Positions 36,525-45,457 of a stretch of DNA of 64,000 nucleotides are shown here, one piece after another. The notes beneath the pieces are model-generated. The model did no database searches. It was not told where the DNA came from and saw only the letters and a program-made list of their open reading frames with translations. The DNA is from Tepidaquicella sp964564635 (GTDB taxonomy: Bacteria; Bacteroidota; Ignavibacteria; Tepidaquicellales; Tepidaquicellaceae): NCBI GenBank assembly GCA_964564635.1, contig CAZMAR010000003.1, positions 130,740 through 194,739 of the forward strand. The letters run 5' to 3'. The translations under genes were made by a program, and so were the position numbers. Position 1 is the stretch's first letter. Each line of letters begins with the position of its first letter.

Positions 36525-37082
36525 ATGATAAAGGAGATATTAAAAATTGCGGCTGAAAGAATGTCGAAAGCAGTTGAACATGTAAATCAGGAATTTAATA
36601 AAATTAGAACAGGCAAAGCATCAATTACATTGTTAGAAGGAATTAAAATTGATTACTACGGAACCCCAACACCTTTAAATCAAGTGGGTACACTTTCAAC
36701 TCCTGATTTTCACACAATTGCAATTCAGCCATGGGATAAGACAATTATTAACACTATAGAAAAAGCAATATTAAATTCAAATCTCGGATTAAATCCTGTG
36801 AATGATGGAAACATAATAAGAGTACCAATTCCACCATTAAATGAAGAAAGAAGGAAAGAATTAGTAAAGCTTGTTAAGAAATTAGCTGAAGACGGTAGAA
36901 TATCCATAAGGAATATTAGACGAGATAAAATAGATAAACTCAAAAAGACAGAAAAAGAGGAACACATTTCTGAAGATGATAGAAAACACGCAGAACAGGA
37001 ATTGCAAAAGCTTACTGATAAATATATAAAGGAAATAGATACTTTACTTGCAAAAAAAGAAAAAGAAATTATGGAAGTTTAG
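36525..37082 (+). CDS. frr: Ribosome recycling factor
   Basis: The 185-residue protein has the RRF signature: FNKIRTGKASITLLEGIKIDYYGTPTPLNQVGTLS, IQPWDKTII, IEKAILNSNLGLNPVNDGNIIRVPIPPLNEERRKELVKLVKK and GRISIRNIRRDKIDKLKK. The three-helix and beta-barrel layout and the length are normal. With EF-G it splits post-termination ribosomes. Only 9 bases separate its stop from waaA, so LPS-core genes appear to be added to the end of this translation operon. Confidence 0.98.
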   Translation: MIKEILKIAAERMSKAVEHVNQEFNKIRTGKASITLLEGIKIDYYGTPTPLNQVGTLSTPDFHTIAIQPWDKTIINTIEKAILNSNLGLNPVNDGNIIRVPIPPLNEERRKELVKLVKKLAEDGRISIRNIRRDKIDKLKKTEKEEHISEDDRKHAEQELQKLTDKYIKEIDTLLAKKEKEIMEV

Positions 37083-37091
37083 CATTTTGTT

Positions 37092-38381
37092 ATGGTAAAA
37101 TTCTGGTATTGGGTTTATAATATATTTCTATTACCACTTTTTTGGTTTACTTTAAAGATTGTATCACTATTCAATGAAAAAGCTAAAATAGGAATTAGAG
37201 GAAGAAAAGAAACAAACAAAAACATAGAAAAAATCCTTCCAAAAATAGATTCTGAAAACACAAAAAAAGTTATAATCCATTGTTCTTCCTTGGGAGAATA
37301 TCAACAATCACTTCCATTAGTTGAACAGTTACTTTTAAAGAAATATACTATTATTATAACTTTTTTTTCTCCTTCCGGATATAACAATGCTAAACTTCCA
37401 GATAACAACATTTTCAAATTCTATATTCCTTTTGACTCAATACCTCAAGTTAGAAAATTTTTTGATTTATTAAGACCAGATTTAATAATCCTTATGAGAT
37501 ATGATTTGTGGTTTAATTTTTTATATGAAGCCAAAAAAAGAAATATTAAAATTGTAATTGCTAATGCAAGGTTTGATGAAAAAGACCCATTCTGGAAGAC
37601 ATTCATTACAGGTTCATTCAAACGAGCAATGTATAATATGATAAACACAATTTTTGTCATAGATGAAGATGATGAAAAAAACTTTAAGCATAAATTAAAA
37701 AAGTATAATGGAAAAATTATTCTTGTTGGTGATTCTAAGTATGAGCGCGTATATCAAAGTTTAAAAGATATTAAAGTAGAAAATGTTTTACCGGAATATA
37801 TATATCGAAATAAAAAAGTCTTTGTTATTGGAAGCTCCTGGAAAGAAGATGAAGAAATTCTTTTACCTGTGGTTGATAAAATATTAAAATATGAAAAAAA
37901 ATTATTAACAATTTTAGTCCCTCATGAGCCAAAGGAAACAAAAATTTCTGCTATTGAAAAAAAAATATCCGCTAAATTTAAAAACCTTAGTTTCATCAGA
38001 TATTCCGAGTTAAGCAATTATAATAACCAAAATTTAATTATTGTAGACAGTATTGGAAAATTATCAAAGTTATACTCAATTGCATACCTAAGTTATGTTG
38101 GCGGTGGATTCAGAACAGGATTACATAATATTTTAGAACCTGTGATTTTTAATGTACCAGTATTTTTCTCAAATCTGGTTAAAAATTCAGATGAAGATGA
38201 ATTATTATTGAAAACAGGATGCGGACTTCTTGTAAAAGATAAAAAAGACTTTTACAAGAAATTTCGGCTACTTTTATCAAATATAAATTTACGAAATGAA
38301 ATATCATATAAATGTGGAGAAATATTCAAAACTACACTTGGCACCGCAGAAAAAATTATTAATCATTTAACTATTAATTAA
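37092..38381 (+). CDS. waaA: 3-deoxy-D-manno-octulosonic acid (Kdo) transferase
   Basis: The 429-residue protein is a WaaA/KdtA-type GT30 enzyme. It has an N-terminal membrane-associated helix, the HCSSLGEYQQSLPLVEQL segment with the catalytic-region glutamate, the acceptor-domain pattern RPDLIILMRYDLWFN, and the CMP-Kdo-side motif GSSWKEDEEIL ... VPHEPKE ... YVGGGFRTGLHNILEP. It transfers Kdo to lipid A at the inner face of the cytoplasmic membrane. Its presence supports a Gram-negative LPS producer. It follows frr by 9 bases and precedes gmhA by 12. Confidence 0.93.
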   Translation: MVKFWYWVYNIFLLPLFWFTLKIVSLFNEKAKIGIRGRKETNKNIEKILPKIDSENTKKVIIHCSSLGEYQQSLPLVEQLLLKKYTIIITFFSPSGYNNAKLPDNNIFKFYIPFDSIPQVRKFFDLLRPDLIILMRYDLWFNFLYEAKKRNIKIVIANARFDEKDPFWKTFITGSFKRAMYNMINTIFVIDEDDEKNFKHKLKKYNGKIILVGDSKYERVYQSLKDIKVENVLPEYIYRNKKVFVIGSSWKEDEEILLPVVDKILKYEKKLLTILVPHEPKETKISAIEKKISAKFKNLSFIRYSELSNYNNQNLIIVDSIGKLSKLYSIAYLSYVGGGFRTGLHNILEPVIFNVPVFFSNLVKNSDEDELLLKTGCGLLVKDKKDFYKKFRLLLSNINLRNEISYKCGEIFKTTLGTAEKIINHLTIN

Positions 38382-38393
38382 AAATTTTAAAAA

Positions 38394-38978
38394 GTGGATA
38401 AGAAAAAATTTATAGAAGAATCATTAAAAGAAAGTGCTGAAACAAAAATTTCTGTTATAAATCATTGTATAGACCAGATAATTGAAGTTTCAAATAAAAT
38501 TTGTGATTGTATTAAAAAAGGAAATAAACTTATGTTATGTGGAAACGGGGGAAGCGCTGCAGATGCTCAACACATAGCAACAGAGTTTATGATTAGACTT
38601 GCTCACGATATACAGAGACCCGCAATGCCAGCAATAGCATTATCAACGGATTGTTCAAATTTAACTGCAGGAGGAAACGATATTGGGTTTGAAAATATTT
38701 TTATGAGAAATGTTGAGGGCATAGGAAAAAAAGGTGATATACTATTAGGAATATCAACAAGTGGGAACTCCCTGAACATAATCAAAGCAATGCGAAAAGC
38801 AAAAGAAATGGGGATAACAAGAATATGTTTGCTCGGTATGGGAGGAGGCAAACTAATTAATGAATGTGATTACTATATATTAATTCCTTCCAATAATGTG
38901 CAGCGAATTCAAGAAGCACATATTACGGTCGGACACATTCTAACTGAACTTACAGAAAGGATCTTATACGAAATGTAG
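38394..38978 (+). CDS. gmhA: Phosphoheptose isomerase (SIS domain)
   Basis: The 194-residue SIS-domain protein has LMLCGNGGSAADAQHIATEFMIRL, a motif specific to D-sedoheptulose-7-phosphate isomerase, followed by GNDIGFENIFMRNVEGIGKKGDILLGISTSGNS and VQRIQEAHITVGHIL with conserved substrate-site residues. It makes the first precursor of ADP-heptose for LPS core. The start is GTG at 38394. The partner genes for ADP-heptose synthesis are not in the window. It fits with waaA just upstream and the three GT9 genes at 44-47 kb. Confidence 0.92.
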   Translation: MDKKKFIEESLKESAETKISVINHCIDQIIEVSNKICDCIKKGNKLMLCGNGGSAADAQHIATEFMIRLAHDIQRPAMPAIALSTDCSNLTAGGNDIGFENIFMRNVEGIGKKGDILLGISTSGNSLNIIKAMRKAKEMGITRICLLGMGGGKLINECDYYILIPSNNVQRIQEAHITVGHILTELTERILYEM

Positions 38979-38992
38979 ATTAAAATAATCTA
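38976..38992. terminator. Small bidirectional hairpin between convergent genes
   Basis: TAGATTA (38976-38982) and TAATCTA (38986-38992) with loop AAA. It includes the gmhA stop codon and lies before the stop of the leftward subtilisin gene (38997). It is AT-only apart from one G-C pair per arm and followed by AAATTTT, so it is a weak candidate. Confidence 0.35.
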
Positions 38993-38996
38993 AATT

Positions 38997-40781
38997 TTAT
39001 TTACTAATTTCAAAAGGATATTTTTCCGGATAATACCAATCATCTTCCATATTTCTGCAAGTAAAGAAAAATCTCAAACTATAGGGGTCATCAATATTAT
39101 CAAGTGTTACAGTATATAAACCAGAATTATTCCCATCATTATTTAATTCAACAACTTCCATTACTTTAGGAATGTAATTATCATTTCCTTCTTCTGTGGT
39201 GTAAAGAATTTTAATAAATTCAGGGTCCAATTTACTTTTAGAAGCAACGGATATACTAATTTTAACTTTATTACCATTAATTTCAATTTCTGGAACATTA
39301 CTCCAGGCAGGTCCCCAATAAGTTATGGCTTTATATGCATTGATTAATCCCCAACCATAAATATTATCGGGATTTCCAGCCCTATCAGCAGTATTTCTTA
39401 ATGCTTCTCTTACTTGAATAGGGGTTAAATTCGGATGTGCAGATAATATTAAGGCACAAACTCCAGCAGTTAAAGGACAGGAAAAAGAAGTCCCATTCAT
39501 ACCACCATAAGTGGAATCATTACCAGTTAAATTTTTTCCAAGAGCAACAAAATTCCTGACACCAGGAGCGACAACATCGGGTTTTATTCTGCCATCGGGG
39601 GTAGGACCATTGGAACTAAAACTTGCAATCTCACCGCTCAAATCAACTGCACCAACCGAAATTACAGAATCACCATCACCGGGCGATCCAAGAGAAGGAG
39701 GAATTGTTTGTCCATTATTTCCAGCAGAAGCAACAAAACAAACACCAAGATAAACGGCTCTTGCTGCAGCAAGAGTTGTAATTGCAACTCTCCCATTATA
39801 ATGTTCATAAAGATAAGAATTTTTACTAAAGGGCTCATCAAATCCTCTATACCCAAGAGATGTAGAAATTACATCGACTCCTTTCGCTTCAGCCCATTCT
39901 GTTGCTTCAAGGAAGAAATCTTCTTCTATTGGAGTCTCAGTAGGTACATATTCTGTCTTTGCAAGAATAATATCTGAACCAAATGCAGGTCCGATTAATT
40001 TACCAGGTTTAAATCCTGCAAGGTTTGAAAGTGTTGCAGTACCGTGGGTACTCTGATCTACTTTATCAACATAAGTTTGATTTATTTCATTATAAGCATG
40101 AGGGTCTTTATTAATAAAATCGTATTCATCAATAATATTCAAATTTCTTGTTGCCTCATGGTCACGCCACTCAAAGCCACTATCGAAACTTGCAATTAAA
40201 ACCCCTTTTCCAATAATTCCAAGATCATGAACCATTGGCACATTAATCATTTTCATCTGTTTATAAGATTTCCCATAATCATATTTATCTTTGAGTACAT
40301 CTTTCTCAATTTCAAAAACCGTTATATAATCTGTAATTTCAGGTCTTACAAAGTCATTAGAGTTTTTGTAATTTTTCCCTAATAATCGCAATTCTGCAAC
40401 ATAATTAAGTTTTTTAACTAACTCTATTTGAGATGCAGTAAGATAAGCACTAACTCCATTGAACCATTTTGACTTTGCAATTATATTGATACCTTTACTT
40501 TTTAAGTCATCAATATAAGTTTGCTCAATAGGTAAATCTCCAAAATCGACAAGCCTTTCTTCTCCAAGCACTTTCAATCTTCTTTGTATAGCTCGTTCTG
40601 AAAGTAAATCTAAAGCAACTTTATAGGCATCAGAACCTTTGCTCATATCAACAGACTTGTCATAAACACCTTTATCCTTAAAAATAATCCAATATTTTGC
40701 ATCCGGCTTCTCCTGTGAATACAATGAAACCGCAATAAGTAATACAAAAAATAAAACAAATAACTTTGATAAATTTTTCAT
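38997..40781 (-). CDS. Secreted S8-family serine protease (subtilisin-like)
   Basis: The 594-residue protein has a signal peptide (1-22), an I9-like propeptide region (about 28-135), and a subtilisin domain. The catalytic triad is readable: Asp200 in IASFDSGFEW, His246 in STHGTAT, and Ser432 in NGTSFSCPLTAG, with the oxyanion-hole Asn355 in ASAGNNG. A short beta-rich C-terminal extension follows (about 480-594), but there is no NYPNPFNP sorting domain, so its exit route is unclear. I infer a periplasmic or secreted protease. It starts 19 bases after the E2 gene's stop. Confidence 0.9.
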   Translation of the reverse strand: MKNLSKLFVLFFVLLIAVSLYSQEKPDAKYWIIFKDKGVYDKSVDMSKGSDAYKVALDLLSERAIQRRLKVLGEERLVDFGDLPIEQTYIDDLKSKGINIIAKSKWFNGVSAYLTASQIELVKKLNYVAELRLLGKNYKNSNDFVRPEITDYITVFEIEKDVLKDKYDYGKSYKQMKMINVPMVHDLGIIGKGVLIASFDSGFEWRDHEATRNLNIIDEYDFINKDPHAYNEINQTYVDKVDQSTHGTATLSNLAGFKPGKLIGPAFGSDIILAKTEYVPTETPIEEDFFLEATEWAEAKGVDVISTSLGYRGFDEPFSKNSYLYEHYNGRVAITTLAAARAVYLGVCFVASAGNNGQTIPPSLGSPGDGDSVISVGAVDLSGEIASFSSNGPTPDGRIKPDVVAPGVRNFVALGKNLTGNDSTYGGMNGTSFSCPLTAGVCALILSAHPNLTPIQVREALRNTADRAGNPDNIYGWGLINAYKAITYWGPAWSNVPEIEINGNKVKISISVASKSKLDPEFIKILYTTEEGNDNYIPKVMEVVELNNDGNNSGLYTVTLDNIDDPYSLRFFFTCRNMEDDWYYPEKYPFEISK

Positions 40782-40799
40782 TTAATTTATTTTTTATGT

Positions 40800-42113
40800 T
40801 TATAAGGAATAATTTTCAAGGTAGTGAACAACTCTCATCAGGAATTTTCCTCCAAGAGCACCATCAATTAGACGATGGTCGAAGGAAAGAGTTAGATATA
40901 CAATAGGTTTAATCACAACAAAATCACCATCATCAGTCTCAAGCACAGCAGGTCTTTTCTTAATAGCACCAACCCCAAGAATTGCAACCTGTGGTTGATT
41001 GATTATCATTGTACCTATTATATTCCCAAATACCCCGTAATTTGAAATCGTAAATGTTCCTCCCTGAATTTCATCAAGGGTTAATTTTTTTATTTTTGCT
41101 CTTTTACCTAAATCATTGATTGCTCTTGCTAAACCAACAAGGTTTTTTCCATCTGCTTCTTTAATAACAGGAACAATAAGTCCTCCATTATCCATAGCAA
41201 CAGCAAAGCCGAGATTAACCCGACTTTTCATAATTGCCTTATAAGGTATTGAAGTATTATCAATAACAGAATTAACTAATGGATAATCTTTCAATGCTTT
41301 AACAACAGCATCGGCAATAAAAGGCATATAAGTTAATTTAAATCCTTCCTTTTGTTCAAATTCATCTTTTATTTTTTTCCTGACTTTATCAACTGCTGAT
41401 AAATCACATTCTGCAATAGAATTGACATGTGGAGAAATGCTAACGGATTGCACCATATGTTCAGCCATTTTCTGCCTGATATTATCAAATTCAAATACAC
41501 TTATACCCTCTTCATTATAATCAATTGAAATTTTTGGTTTTTCCGGCTGAAAAGCTGGTTTTGCTTGTTGTTCGGTAATAATAGGTTCTTTTTGGGGAAC
41601 AACAACATCTTCTTTCTTTACTTTAGCTTTTTGATTAATATATTCAATTATATCTCTTTTGGTTACTCTACCTTCCAGTCCTGTACCTTTAATAGATTCA
41701 AGTTCAGAAATTGAAATTCCTTCTTGTTTAGCTATATTTAATACAAGCGGAGAATAAAATCGGGTTCCTTTTTCTTCCCCAGTAGTAGTTACAATAGGTT
41801 CCTGAATTTTTTCTTGTTTCTGTAATTCCACCTTCTCTTCTTTAACATCTACCTTCGTTTCAACCGATGCAGTCGCTTCAGTTTCTAACCTTGCAATAAC
41901 TTTTCCAACTTCAACGACATCATTTTCCTTATATAACACTTCAACAAGAATACCAGATTCCGGAGATGGTATTTCAGTATCTACTTTATCGGTTGAAATC
42001 TCAAGTAATGCTTCATCTTTCTCAACTTTATCTCCAACATTCTTCAACCATTTTAAGATAGTGCCTTCCAAAATTGATTCACCCATTTTTGGCATTATAA
42101 TATCTATTATCAT
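40800..42113 (-). CDS. 2-oxo acid dehydrogenase E2 component (dihydrolipoyl acyltransferase)
   Basis: The 437-residue protein has an N-terminal lipoyl domain with the modification site Lys43 in EISTDKVDTEIPSP. A Glu/Val/Lys-rich linker follows, then an E1/E3-binding domain near 115-150 (YSPLVLNIAKQEGISISELESIKGTGLEGRVTKRDI, in parts). It ends in a catalytic domain with the chloramphenicol-acetyltransferase-like motif SFDHRLIDG. Pyruvate, 2-oxoglutarate and branched-chain complexes all use such E2s. Neither E1 nor E3 genes are adjacent, so I cannot say which complex. A strong AGGAGG lies 7 bases before the ATG. Confidence 0.93.
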   Translation of the reverse strand: MIIDIIMPKMGESILEGTILKWLKNVGDKVEKDEALLEISTDKVDTEIPSPESGILVEVLYKENDVVEVGKVIARLETEATASVETKVDVKEEKVELQKQEKIQEPIVTTTGEEKGTRFYSPLVLNIAKQEGISISELESIKGTGLEGRVTKRDIIEYINQKAKVKKEDVVVPQKEPIITEQQAKPAFQPEKPKISIDYNEEGISVFEFDNIRQKMAEHMVQSVSISPHVNSIAECDLSAVDKVRKKIKDEFEQKEGFKLTYMPFIADAVVKALKDYPLVNSVIDNTSIPYKAIMKSRVNLGFAVAMDNGGLIVPVIKEADGKNLVGLARAINDLGKRAKIKKLTLDEIQGGTFTISNYGVFGNIIGTMIINQPQVAILGVGAIKKRPAVLETDDGDFVVIKPIVYLTLSFDHRLIDGALGGKFLMRVVHYLENYSL

Positions 42114-42202
42114 TTTAAACCTCCTGTTGAATTCATTTCATTTTTGAAAAATAAATTACTTAATTATAATACAATAACAAAATTTATACTAAAAATGTTA
42201 CA

Positions 42203-43141
42203 TCAAACCACATTAAACAATGAACTAATAGATTTATTTAAATTAGTTCTTTTTATTGCTTCTGCAAAGATATTTGAAACAGTCATAACCTCAATATTTT
42301 TAGCAGGTTTTTTAAGAGGTATTGTGTCAGTTACAAATAACTTTTTTAGCGGTGAATCTTCAATACGAGTTATTGCTTCTCCAGATAAAATAGGATGGGT
42401 ACATGCACCATAGATTTCTTTTGCCCCTTTTTCCTTTAAAACCTTTACAGCATTACAAAATGTCCCACCAGTATCGATTAAATCATCAATAATAATAACA
42501 TTTTTACCTTTAACCTCACCAATAACATTCATAACCACAGCAACATTAGGTTTTGGTCTCCTTTTATCAATTAAAATCAAATCGGAATGTAAATTTTTAG
42601 CATACGCTCTTGCCATTTTAACACTACCAACATCAGGTGCTACAACAGCAAGATTTTTTAGTTTCATTTTGACAAAATGTTTTAAAAAAATTGCTGAACC
42701 ATATAAATGATCAACTGGAACATCAAAAAAGCCCTGAATTTGTGGAGCATGCAAATCCATGGTAATCACTCTATCTGCTCCTGCTTTTTCAAGCAAGTTA
42801 GCGACTAATTTTGCTGTTATAGAAACTCTTGGCTGGTCTTTCCTGTCCTGTCTTGCATACCCAAAATAAGGAATAACTGCATTAACTCTTTTAGCTGATG
42901 AACGTCTTGCAGCATCAATCATAATTAGAAGTTCTAATAAATTTTCCGCAGGAGAATTAGTTGATTGGACAATAAACACATCTGCTCCTCTAATATTTTC
43001 ATCATATTTAACCCACACCTCACCATCAGAAAAAGTTTTAAATAAAACTTTACCCAATTTAATTTTTAAAACTTTACAAATTTTTTCTCCTAATTCATAT
43101 GAATTTCTGCCAGCGAAAACTTTAAGTGGAAAATTTTTCAT
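42203..43141 (-). CDS. prs: Ribose-phosphate pyrophosphokinase
   Basis: The 312-residue protein is PRPP synthetase: FSDGEVWVKYDENIRGADVFIVQS at the start, YFGYARQDRKDQPRVSITAKLVANLL with the ATP loop, and MDLHAPQIQGFFDVPVDHLYG. The PRPP-binding loop is VIIIDDLIDTGGTF. It makes PRPP for nucleotide, histidine and tryptophan synthesis. The gene is read leftward between the DegT aminotransferase gene (54-base gap) and the E2 gene (89-base gap). Confidence 0.97.
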   Translation of the reverse strand: MKNFPLKVFAGRNSYELGEKICKVLKIKLGKVLFKTFSDGEVWVKYDENIRGADVFIVQSTNSPAENLLELLIMIDAARRSSAKRVNAVIPYFGYARQDRKDQPRVSITAKLVANLLEKAGADRVITMDLHAPQIQGFFDVPVDHLYGSAIFLKHFVKMKLKNLAVVAPDVGSVKMARAYAKNLHSDLILIDKRRPKPNVAVVMNVIGEVKGKNVIIIDDLIDTGGTFCNAVKVLKEKGAKEIYGACTHPILSGEAITRIEDSPLKKLFVTDTIPLKKPAKNIEVMTVSNIFAEAIKRTNLNKSISSLFNVV

Positions 43142-43195
43142 TTGTTTAAATATTAGTTTAGTTTATCTAAATTCAAAATTATTAAATTCCTTTAT

Positions 43196-44296
43196 CTAAT
43201 TCAATTTCGTAATTCCGTAAAATTCACCAATCTTGTTGCATATAAATTCAATCTCTTTATTCTTTAAAGAAGGATAACTTGGTAAACTTATTCCTCTTAA
43301 AGCAATATTTTCTGCAATGGGACATTTAAGATTTCTTTTCCTGAACATAGGTAGAAGATGTAAGGGATAGAAGAAAGGTCTTGTTTCAATATCATTTGCT
43401 TCTAAAAATTTTCTTAACCTATTTCTTATACTTTCATTTTCGACTAAAACAGTCACTAACCAATAAAAATTATCTTTATTATTACTGTGAAATGTAATAG
43501 GAAATTTTTCTAAATACTTTCTATATATTACTTCAATCTTCCTTTTTCTCAAGATAATCTTTTCTACATTTTCAAGTTGGGCTAACCCTAATGCAGCTGA
43601 TAAATTAGTCATTTTAAAATTGAAACCAGTAGATACAAAAAAAAATTTATCCCCCCTTGTAGTTCCATGCGTTTTTAGATTATTAATCTTTTTAAAAAGT
43701 CTGAAATTATTTGTTACAATCATTCCACCTTCTCCCGTCGTAATTGTTTTATTACCGTAGAAACTAAAAATTGAGACTTTCCCAAATGACCCCACATGCT
43801 TACCCTTGTAATAACTACCAAATGATTCAGCACAATCTTCAATCAGAGGGATATTGTATTCTTTAGAGATTTTCATTAATTCATCTAAATTACATGGATA
43901 ACCATAAAGGTGAACTGCTAATATTGCTTTTGTTTTTTTTGTTATCTTTTTACGAACTTCATCGGGGTTAATCTGCCAATCTGGTGTAACATCAACGAGA
44001 ACGGGAACCGCACCATTATTTACTACACTATTTGCAGAAGCTATAAAAGTTAAAGTGGGTAAAATTACCTCATCTCCATATCCAATATCAAGAGAAGAAA
44101 TTGCAAGATGTAAAGCACAGGAACCATTGCAACAACTTGTTGCATGTTTTACTCCAATATATTCAGCAAATTTTTTCTCGAAGGGACTCAAAAATTTTCC
44201 TTTTGACGAAATAAAGTTTGATTTAATACATTCGTTTAAATATTTCAATTCATTACCTGCTAATAACGGTTGATATATAGGTATTTTATACCGCAT
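43196..44296 (-). CDS. DegT/DnrJ/EryC1/StrS-family sugar aminotransferase
   Basis: The 366-residue PLP enzyme has ISSKGKFLSPFEKKFAEYIGVKHA at the start, the ALHLA segment, EDCAESFGSYYKGKHVGSFG, and the internal aldimine lysine Lys183 in FYGNKTITTGEGG. Family members put an amino group on nucleotide-linked 4-keto (or 3-keto) sugars such as perosamine for LPS, O-antigen or glycan use. The exact sugar cannot be read from sequence. The gene overlaps the upstream GT9 gene by 11 bases, tying it to a surface-glycan operon. Confidence 0.9.
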   Translation of the reverse strand: MRYKIPIYQPLLAGNELKYLNECIKSNFISSKGKFLSPFEKKFAEYIGVKHATSCCNGSCALHLAISSLDIGYGDEVILPTLTFIASANSVVNNGAVPVLVDVTPDWQINPDEVRKKITKKTKAILAVHLYGYPCNLDELMKISKEYNIPLIEDCAESFGSYYKGKHVGSFGKVSIFSFYGNKTITTGEGGMIVTNNFRLFKKINNLKTHGTTRGDKFFFVSTGFNFKMTNLSAALGLAQLENVEKIILRKRKIEVIYRKYLEKFPITFHSNNKDNFYWLVTVLVENESIRNRLRKFLEANDIETRPFFYPLHLLPMFRKRNLKCPIAENIALRGISLPSYPSLKNKEIEFICNKIGEFYGITKLN

Positions 44297-45452
44297 TTTT
44301 TTTACACATAATTATTTTTTTTTTATAGTCAAACACAATTTTTACAATTTTATTTAAGTCAATCATTTTAATACATTCGAGGTTATATGGACATTCTCTT
44401 TTCCAGCATGGAGCACATTCAAGCCCCTCTGGAATGATTTTTACTCCATTATCATATAATTCCACTTCTGACCAGCAGGATAATCCAAACCATGCAATAA
44501 CAAATTTTTTAAGTGCTATTGCAAGATGCATACCGAAACTATCACCTGAAATCACTATATCTGCAACATCCATAAAACACGCCCCTTTTCTTATACCCAA
44601 ATTTGTTGGAGTATTTATAATCTTTTTTCTTTCGCGAGATTTAAAAGCTTTATAGATTGTTAAATTCCTCTCCGTATCCTCTTTACCCCCTAAAAGTAAA
44701 ATTACAAATTTATCATTCTGGAGAATAAGTTTAATCAACTCGATGTGTTGTTCAATTGTCATCTTTTTATTTGGAAATAATTCCGAACAACCTGTATTTA
44801 TCCCGATATAAATCTTTTCCAAATCATAATTAATTTCTCTCTTGTATTCTATTATGAAAGATTTTTCCTCTTCAGTAAAGTTGAAAATATAAGGGTCTCT
44901 TTTATAATCTAACTCAAATACATTGTGAATTATCTCAACACCAGTTTTAGTATTTTCTTTGAATTTTAATTTATCATTTAGACCAAGTCTGTAAGAATAC
45001 AATGCACTTTCATTAGCTGGTATTATTTTTCCACTATCATTTAAAAGAAAACCAAGTTTCTTTTTGGCTGAAATCTCATTAGCAAATGCACAGGCATAAT
45101 CCGATTTGTCAGCGTTTAGTAATAAATCAAATTTCATATTCCTCAAAATCATTCTTTCTTCATCAGTCCACCCCAGAACTCTATCAATTAAATGATTATT
45201 AAACAATATCTCTTTTGCTCTTGGCATTGTAATCCAATATACAGTAGAAACAGGAAATTTCCGCTTTAGAGCATATAGAATGGGGGTATTATCAAGTACA
45301 TTACCAAGTGCATCTAAAGAAATAATGAGAATCTTCTTTCCAATTTTATTTTCATCAGTCGGTTCTGCACAGCCTTCATCAAAACAATTTTTATAAGGAA
45401 AACAGGGTTTATAACCTGAAAATTTTTTACAATCCGGAATTTTTATTTTCAT
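44286..45452 (-). CDS. Glycosyltransferase family 9 protein with N-terminal cysteine motif
   Basis: The 388-residue protein starts with a cysteine cluster (Cys at 8, 17, 23 and 28 in DCKKFSGYKPC...NC...GC) seen in one GT9 subgroup, then the Rossmann start ILIISLDALGNVLDNTPIL. Heptosyltransferases normally have GDV here, with the Asp serving as the proposed base; this one has Asn. The C-terminal domain has IYIGINTGCSELFPNKKM and ISGDSFGMHLAIALKKFVIAWFG, which bind the nucleotide sugar. The end is cysteine-rich (CAPCWKRECPYNLEC). I infer a core or glycan glycosyltransferase of uncertain donor. Confidence 0.8.
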   Translation of the reverse strand: MKIKIPDCKKFSGYKPCFPYKNCFDEGCAEPTDENKIGKKILIISLDALGNVLDNTPILYALKRKFPVSTVYWITMPRAKEILFNNHLIDRVLGWTDEERMILRNMKFDLLLNADKSDYACAFANEISAKKKLGFLLNDSGKIIPANESALYSYRLGLNDKLKFKENTKTGVEIIHNVFELDYKRDPYIFNFTEEEKSFIIEYKREINYDLEKIYIGINTGCSELFPNKKMTIEQHIELIKLILQNDKFVILLLGGKEDTERNLTIYKAFKSRERKKIINTPTNLGIRKGACFMDVADIVISGDSFGMHLAIALKKFVIAWFGLSCWSEVELYDNGVKIIPEGLECAPCWKRECPYNLECIKMIDLNKIVKIVFDYKKKIIMCKKNAV

Positions 45453-45457
45453 AATTA

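Noticed and set aside
42144..42413. 89-residue frame opposite the end of prs
   Set aside because: It is mostly antisense to conserved prs codons and has no start signal or recognisable domain.
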